In this document: positions 6,714-10,380 of the stretch, piece after piece
Numbering within the stretch: position 1 is the first letter of the stretch
Layout of the letters: every line of letters begins with the position of its first letter
Assembly (NCBI GenBank): GCA_014381485.1
Contig: JACNLN010000062.1
Coordinates: 1 to 10,380, forward strand
DNA from: Fidelibacterota bacterium
Lineage (GTDB): Bacteria > Fidelibacterota > Marinisomatia > Marinisomatales > CAZVFT01
DNA: 10,380 nt
Direction: 5' to 3'
Position numbers and translations under genes: made by a program
Notes under the pieces: model-generated
The model's database searches: none
What the model was told of the DNA's origin: nothing
What the model saw: only the letters and a program-made list of their open reading frames with translations

Positions 6714-6744
6714 AATTCGCGAAATTGGCGTAATTCGCGGTTAG
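6714..6744 (+). repeat. 9-bp-unit repeat copy upstream of the aconitase gene
   Basis: This is the cleanest copy: AATTCGCGA, AATTGGCGT and AATTCGCGG as three consecutive 9-bp units, then TTAG. It ends 6 bp before the ATG at 6751 and runs straight into AAAATT. It gives only a weak ribosome-binding site (TTAGAAAA) compared with TTAGGAAAA at citF. Confidence 0.88.
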
Positions 6745-6750
6745 AAAATT

Positions 6751-8721
6751 ATGAAACAGACGTTAATAGAAAAACTCGCACAAAAATATGCCATCGGATT
6801 GGAACCCGGCCAGAAAATCCACAGCGGCGATTATATCTTTATCCGACCTGCTCACGTGATGACCCACGACAACAGTGGCGCAGTGATGAAGAAATTCAAA
6901 GCCATCGGTGCCAAAAAGATGGCAAATCCGCGACAGCCTGTTTTCGCGCTGGATCATAATGTGCAGGATACATCCAAAGCGAACCTGAAGAAATATGCCG
7001 GTATTGAAGCCTTTGCCAAAGAAATGGGCGTGGATTTCTATCCTGCCGGGCGGGGAATCGGACACCAGATAATGTGCGAGGAGGGATATGCCTGGACCGG
7101 AACGATGGTGGTGGCGTCAGACAGTCACTCCAACATGTACGGAGGGCTTGGAGTTTTGGGCACGCCTGTTGTTCGGACGGACGCTGCCGCTCTTTGGGCG
7201 ACCGGTCAGACGTGGTGGCAGGTCCCGCCTGTGGCGAAAGTGGAACTGACCGGAGAACTCAAACCGGGCATAACAGGCAAGGATGTTATTCTGGCGATCT
7301 GTGGACATTTCAATAACGATGAAGCACTAAACCACGCACTTGAATTTTCAGGTGACGGACTATCACAATTTTCAATTGATCAACGATTAACGATTGCTAA
7401 TATGACGACTGAATGGGGAGCACTTGCTGGTGTATTTCCGATTGATGAAATTACGATTCGATGGCTTCGTGACCGTGCCGATTTTCTTGAAAAACGTGGA
7501 TTGGCAGGTGTTCCATCTGATGTGGATGCAGTTGGTGGCGTGCATCCAAGAATCAATCACGCACGAATTGACGAATTGGAGAGAAATATCCCCACTGCAG
7601 ATGAAGATGCGTATTATGCGAAAACATTTACGATTGATTTATCGTCAATCCAGCCATTTATTGCGGGACCAGATAATCTAAAAACCACGATGACTATCAC
7701 CGAAGCGTCCAACAAAGATATGAAAATTAATAAAGCGTATCTGGTTTCGTGTGTAAATTCTCGCGTTGAAGATTTAGCTCAAGCCGCTGATGTCGTTAAT
7801 GGTAAAAAGGTTGCAGACGGTGTGGAATTTTATGTAGCAGCTGCCTCCAGCGAAGTTCAGGCTGAAAGTGAAAATAGAGGCGATTGGGAAAAATTGGTTG
7901 ATGCAGGTGCGATTACACTCCCGCCCGGGTGCGGAATGTGCATTGGTCTTGGTACTGGATTGTTGAAAAAAAATGAAGTGGGAATTTCAGCGACCAATCG
8001 GAATTTTAAAGGACGAATGGGTGACCCAACCGCAAAAGTGTATTTGGCATCGCCGGCTGTAGTTGCGGCATCGGCAATCGCTGGGAAAATTGTACCTCCA
8101 CACGATTTTGACGATATAAAACTGATTGGAGAAATGGTTGTTCATCCCAAACCATCAGGCGAGAAAAGTGCTGTTAAAGTGTTGGATGATTTCCCTGCAA
8201 AACTCACAGGCGAATTGATTTTCTGTTATCAGGATAATCTGAATACAGATGGAATTTATCCTGGGAAATACACCTACATTGACGATTTCACTCCTGAGCA
8301 ACAAGCAGAAGTGGTGATGGAAAACTATGATCCTGAGTTCGGCAAGATCGTCAAAGAAGGTGATCTTGTTGTGGGTGGATATAATTTTGGTTCGGGTTCA
8401 TCTCGTGAACAGGCAGCAACGGCGTTAAAATATCGTGGAATTAAACTTGTGTTGGCAGGATCGTTCTCGGAAACCTATAAACGGAACGCCATCAATAACG
8501 GATTTTTAGTGCTGGAAGCTCCGGAATTATCTGATGATCTGAAAGCTGAATTTGGAATGGACAAACTGACCGTCCGGACAGGATGGAAAGCAACGCTAGA
8601 TTTTCGAAAAACGACGATTTTTGTGAGTGGTAAAACTTATTCCATCAGCCCTGTGGGAACAGCCGCTCAGGAACTGATTCTCACTGACGGATTGGAAAAC
8701 TGGGTGAAGGAGCAGATCTAA
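6751..8721 (+). CDS. Single-chain aconitase-family hydratase, homoaconitase (Lys4)-like
   Basis: The 656-aa protein is a full aconitase-superfamily enzyme with both the large (Fe-S) and small (swivel) parts in one chain. The cluster cysteines are C334 (SCVNSR), C394 and C397 (GCGMC). Active-site blocks include RPAHVMTHDNSGAV (32-45), AGRGIGHQ (99-106), SDSHSNMYGG (123-132), TNRNFKGRMG (415-424) and, in the swivel domain, YNFGSGSSREQAA (544-556). From memory the N-terminal half follows fungal homoaconitase Lys4 unusually closely (PAGRGIGHQIM, ATGQTWWQVPPVAKVEL, IANMTTEWGALAG), although Lys4 acts in lysine synthesis. Beside citrate lyase genes, likely roles are citrate/isocitrate isomerisation or hydration of a related acid such as mesaconate; specificity cannot be read from these motifs. 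The 5' third is visibly more GC-rich than the rest. Confidence 0.9.
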   Translation: MKQTLIEKLAQKYAIGLEPGQKIHSGDYIFIRPAHVMTHDNSGAVMKKFKAIGAKKMANPRQPVFALDHNVQDTSKANLKKYAGIEAFAKEMGVDFYPAGRGIGHQIMCEEGYAWTGTMVVASDSHSNMYGGLGVLGTPVVRTDAAALWATGQTWWQVPPVAKVELTGELKPGITGKDVILAICGHFNNDEALNHALEFSGDGLSQFSIDQRLTIANMTTEWGALAGVFPIDEITIRWLRDRADFLEKRGLAGVPSDVDAVGGVHPRINHARIDELERNIPTADEDAYYAKTFTIDLSSIQPFIAGPDNLKTTMTITEASNKDMKINKAYLVSCVNSRVEDLAQAADVVNGKKVADGVEFYVAAASSEVQAESENRGDWEKLVDAGAITLPPGCGMCIGLGTGLLKKNEVGISATNRNFKGRMGDPTAKVYLASPAVVAASAIAGKIVPPHDFDDIKLIGEMVVHPKPSGEKSAVKVLDDFPAKLTGELIFCYQDNLNTDGIYPGKYTYIDDFTPEQQAEVVMENYDPEFGKIVKEGDLVVGGYNFGSGSSREQAATALKYRGIKLVLAGSFSETYKRNAINNGFLVLEAPELSDDLKAEFGMDKLTVRTGWKATLDFRKTTIFVSGKTYSISPVGTAAQELILTDGLENWVKEQI

Positions 8722-8889
8722 ATTTGACTGGTATCAAAAAGATTTAATACAATTTGTAGCGAACTTTGCGTAAGCCTTTGAGAACATTGCGGTAAAGAAA
8801 ATAAACCACCAGCTCCCTACGAAGGAGGGGTTGCAGGCAAGGGATGCTAAGAAGACGCAAGGAACGCAAATTAAAAAATAATTAAAATC
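8722..8889. other. Gap with a second TTGCG-rich repeat family in inverted arms
   Basis: No gene is seen in these 168 bp. A + arm at about 8758-8797 contains ACTTTGCGT and ACATTGCGG followed by TAAAG. A minus arm at about 8846-8871 reads, on the other strand, as ATTTGCGTT and CCTTGCGTC in a 9-bp period followed by TTCTTAGC. Between them CTCC (8813-8816) and GGAG (8824-8827) can form a small stem. The arms resemble the AATTnGCGn repeat in unit length and in a GCGGT-type end but not in exact sequence. No clear promoter or terminator could be assigned. Confidence 0.5.
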
Positions 8890-10065
8890 ATGAACTGGTT
8901 TTCTAAAATTTTAATCAAGAGAATATTTCCAGATGTTTCGGACTTTCAAGATGTACAAGTCCGGCAAAAGGTGGGCATTCTGGAAGGGTGGATTTCAGCG
9001 GTTTCCAACGTTATCCTGTTCGGGATAAAAATTGTTATTGGAATGGCGGTGAATAGTATCGCTCTCATTGCGGATGCTTTCCATACTCTCGCTGACAGCG
9101 TCAGTTCCGTAGTGATTATCTTCAGCTTTCGATTGATTGGGAAAAAACCAGATCCCGATCACCCTTACGGTTACGGGCGAGCAGAATACATAGCCACATT
9201 AATCCTTTCCATGCTGATTGTTGTCACAGGTGTGGAATTGGTCAAATCTTCTGTGGGGAGAATCATGTCCCCTGCAATTTCCACGGCCAATATAGGTCTG
9301 ATACTGATTGTTCTTGGAACTGTAATTTTCAAAGAGTTACTGGCAAGACTATCTTTTGATTTTGGAAAACTTATCAGTTCTGATTCCCTGAAGGCGGAAG
9401 CACTGCATCACCGGTCTGATGTGTTTGCTTCCCTTCTGGCTGTGGGTTCGATGGTTTTAGCCAATTTTGGTCTCTATAAATGGGATGGAATTTTGGGAAT
9501 TGGGGTTGGTTTGTTTGTTGTCTGGACAGGATTTTCCATCGGTCGGGAATCTATTGAATCACTTCTTGGAAAACCGCCCAGCAGAGAACTTATGGAAAAA
9601 GCGAGATCCATTGCTCTGAATGTGAAAGGAGTGTTGAATGTTCATGATTTGGTTATACACAGCTACGGTCATAATCGCTTTATTTCTCTTCACATTGAAA
9701 TTCCTGAAGAAGCAACGCAACTGGAAGCTCACGACATTGCCGAAGAGGTGATGGCAAAACTGGAAGATACAATGGCATCCAATGTGACGGTTCATATGGA
9801 TCCTGTCACTACCAGGGGAGAACGGGCAAATAAGATTCAGTCCTATCTGGAAGAGGTGATAAAGAAGGAACCTGCCATTGATTCTTACCACGATTTCAGG
9901 ATTGTTAGGTCTGGGGATCACAATATGATTCTTGTAGAACTCTTTGTAAATCCGATTACTGGTAAGGTGGAACAGAAACGAATTAAGGAATTCATATCAG
10001 GATTGCTGAAAAGTGAATTTACCTCTTTTGATACCAGAGTCTATGTGGTCGTTCCTGTTCATTAG
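8890..10065 (+). CDS. Cation diffusion facilitator (CDF) family metal transporter
   Basis: The 391-aa protein is an inner-membrane proton-coupled exporter of divalent metals by family. About six membrane segments occupy residues 30-220. The transport site is visible in TM2 as H65-x3-D69 (ADAFHTLADS) and in TM5 as H173-x3-D177 (ALHHRSD). The HxxxD form in both is typical of Zn/Cd-type rather than Mn-type members. DHPYGYGRAE (90-99) is the conserved TM2-TM3 loop. A cytoplasmic dimerisation domain follows (about 225-305) with H268, H281 and VHMDP (H302, D304) as likely regulatory metal ligands. About 85 further residues (307-391) include SYHDFRIVRSGDHNMILVEL, resembling a second dimerisation-type domain. 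There is no good ribosome-binding site before the ATG at 8890, and no metal riboswitch was recognised. It is separated from the aconitase gene by a repeat-filled gap and is probably an independent unit. Confidence 0.92.
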   Translation: MNWFSKILIKRIFPDVSDFQDVQVRQKVGILEGWISAVSNVILFGIKIVIGMAVNSIALIADAFHTLADSVSSVVIIFSFRLIGKKPDPDHPYGYGRAEYIATLILSMLIVVTGVELVKSSVGRIMSPAISTANIGLILIVLGTVIFKELLARLSFDFGKLISSDSLKAEALHHRSDVFASLLAVGSMVLANFGLYKWDGILGIGVGLFVVWTGFSIGRESIESLLGKPPSRELMEKARSIALNVKGVLNVHDLVIHSYGHNRFISLHIEIPEEATQLEAHDIAEEVMAKLEDTMASNVTVHMDPVTTRGERANKIQSYLEEVIKKEPAIDSYHDFRIVRSGDHNMILVELFVNPITGKVEQKRIKEFISGLLKSEFTSFDTRVYVVVPVH

Positions 10066-10134
10066 ACGTCTAAGTGATACTATTTAGCTTGGATAATTCA
10101 CTACTGTGTTGAAGATGCTTCGCCCTGATACAGT

Positions 10135-10150
10135 CTCCGATAAATCGGAG
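10135..10150. repeat. Perfect 7-bp hairpin
   Basis: CTCCGAT and ATCGGAG pair around an AA loop in the gap after the transporter gene. There is no T-tract on either side within a few bases. A hairpin of similar size at 10238-10251 suggests a class of small dispersed palindromes rather than a terminator. Confidence 0.6.
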
Positions 10151-10237
10151 CAGGCTATTCTTCCTTACAGGATAAACATTCCACAGAGCAGGCAAAGGAC
10201 ACGTAAAACGAAATGCGTAATGAGTAAAACAGCCTGA

Positions 10238-10251
10238 CCCGACTGGTCGGG
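10238..10251. repeat. Perfect 6-bp hairpin
   Basis: CCCGAC and GTCGGG pair around TG in the same gap. No T-run follows (the next bases are GTAATAAAC). Similar in size and G+C content to the hairpins at 5-20 and 10135-10150. Confidence 0.6.
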
Positions 10252-10380
10252 GTAATAAACATTACATAATCACTCATTAAAAAATTACTTTTGTGGCTGG
10301 TGTTGTAAATCCCAATTTCCGGGAATTTCGGGGAATTAATGAGATTAGGTAAATCAAAAAAATAAAGTTCTGGAGAAAAT

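Larger units (their letters stand above)
10066..10380. other. 315-bp non-coding tail with short palindromes
   Basis: No gene or tRNA is seen. Contents are CTCCGATAAATCGGAG (10135-10150, 7-bp stem), CCCGACTGGTCGGG (10238-10251, 6-bp stem), the inverted octamers TAATGAGT (10218-10225) and ACTCATTA (10272-10279), and two near-identical tandem 10-mers, AATTTCCGGG and AATTTCGGGG (10314-10333). No hairpin is followed by a T-run, so no intrinsic terminator is called for the transporter gene. The window ends in TCTGGAGAAAAT, a likely ribosome-binding site for a gene starting just outside. Confidence 0.6.

Noticed and set aside
2075..6744. CRISPR array
   Set aside because: The repeats are separated by whole genes, not by regular short spacers, and no cas gene is present.
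7074..7316. 80-codon + strand frame inside the aconitase gene
   Set aside because: Alternate frame in the GC-rich, strongly conserved part of aconitase; low-complexity composition and no independent support.
8798..8889. Metal-sensing riboswitch upstream of the transporter gene
   Set aside because: I see no match to the conserved loops of manganese or nickel/cobalt riboswitches; the structure seen is explained by repeats.
10135..10251. Rho-independent terminators after the transporter gene
   Set aside because: Both hairpins are stable-looking but neither is followed by a run of T on either strand.

Overview
The window is bacterial DNA with ten protein genes, all on the + strand, short gaps and ordinary Shine-Dalgarno sites. 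Hand counts of single 60-base lines give roughly 57-65% G+C in parts of citF and the aconitase gene, but only 22-32% in the toxin-antitoxin and nuclease genes. The gene set (citrate lyase subunits, a Lys4-like aconitase) and the AATTCGCG-type repeats would fit an anaerobic member of the FCB/candidate-phylum bacteria. That placement rests on gene flavour and recollection only and is low confidence.

Layout. 1-90: a hairpin and a short leader. 91-786: radC. 872-2083: a fused citDE gene (citrate lyase acyl carrier plus beta subunit). 2177-2855: a MNT/HEPN (MntA-HepT-like, type VII) toxin-antitoxin pair. 2892-4454: citF (citrate lyase alpha). 4458-4856: an unrecognised 132-aa gene tightly coupled to citF. 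4880-6022: a DUF1016/YhcG PD-(D/E)XK nuclease. 6097-6648: an HD-domain-like protein whose HD doublet reads ID. 6751-8721: a single-chain aconitase most like fungal-type homoaconitase Lys4. 8890-10065: a cation diffusion facilitator with an extended C-terminus. 10066-10380: no gene seen, only small palindromes; the last bases look like a ribosome-binding site for a gene starting beyond the window.

How the genes fit. citDE, citF, orf132, the HD protein and the aconitase look like one metabolic operon: aconitase-type hydration/isomerisation of a citrate-like acid, and cleavage by a citrate-lyase-type enzyme to acetate and an oxoacid. The exact substrate (citrate, citramalate or another) cannot be read from sequence. 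Two AT-rich defence or selfish modules, the MNT/HEPN pair and the DUF1016 nuclease, sit inside this operon.

The most distinctive non-coding signal is a dispersed repeat built from three 9-bp units (consensus AATTnGCGn) ending in TTAG or TTAA. It lies in the + orientation just upstream of four starts (mntA-like, citF, HD gene, aconitase). An inverted copy supplies the last two codons and the stop of citDE. A related TTGCG-rich family lies before the cation transporter.
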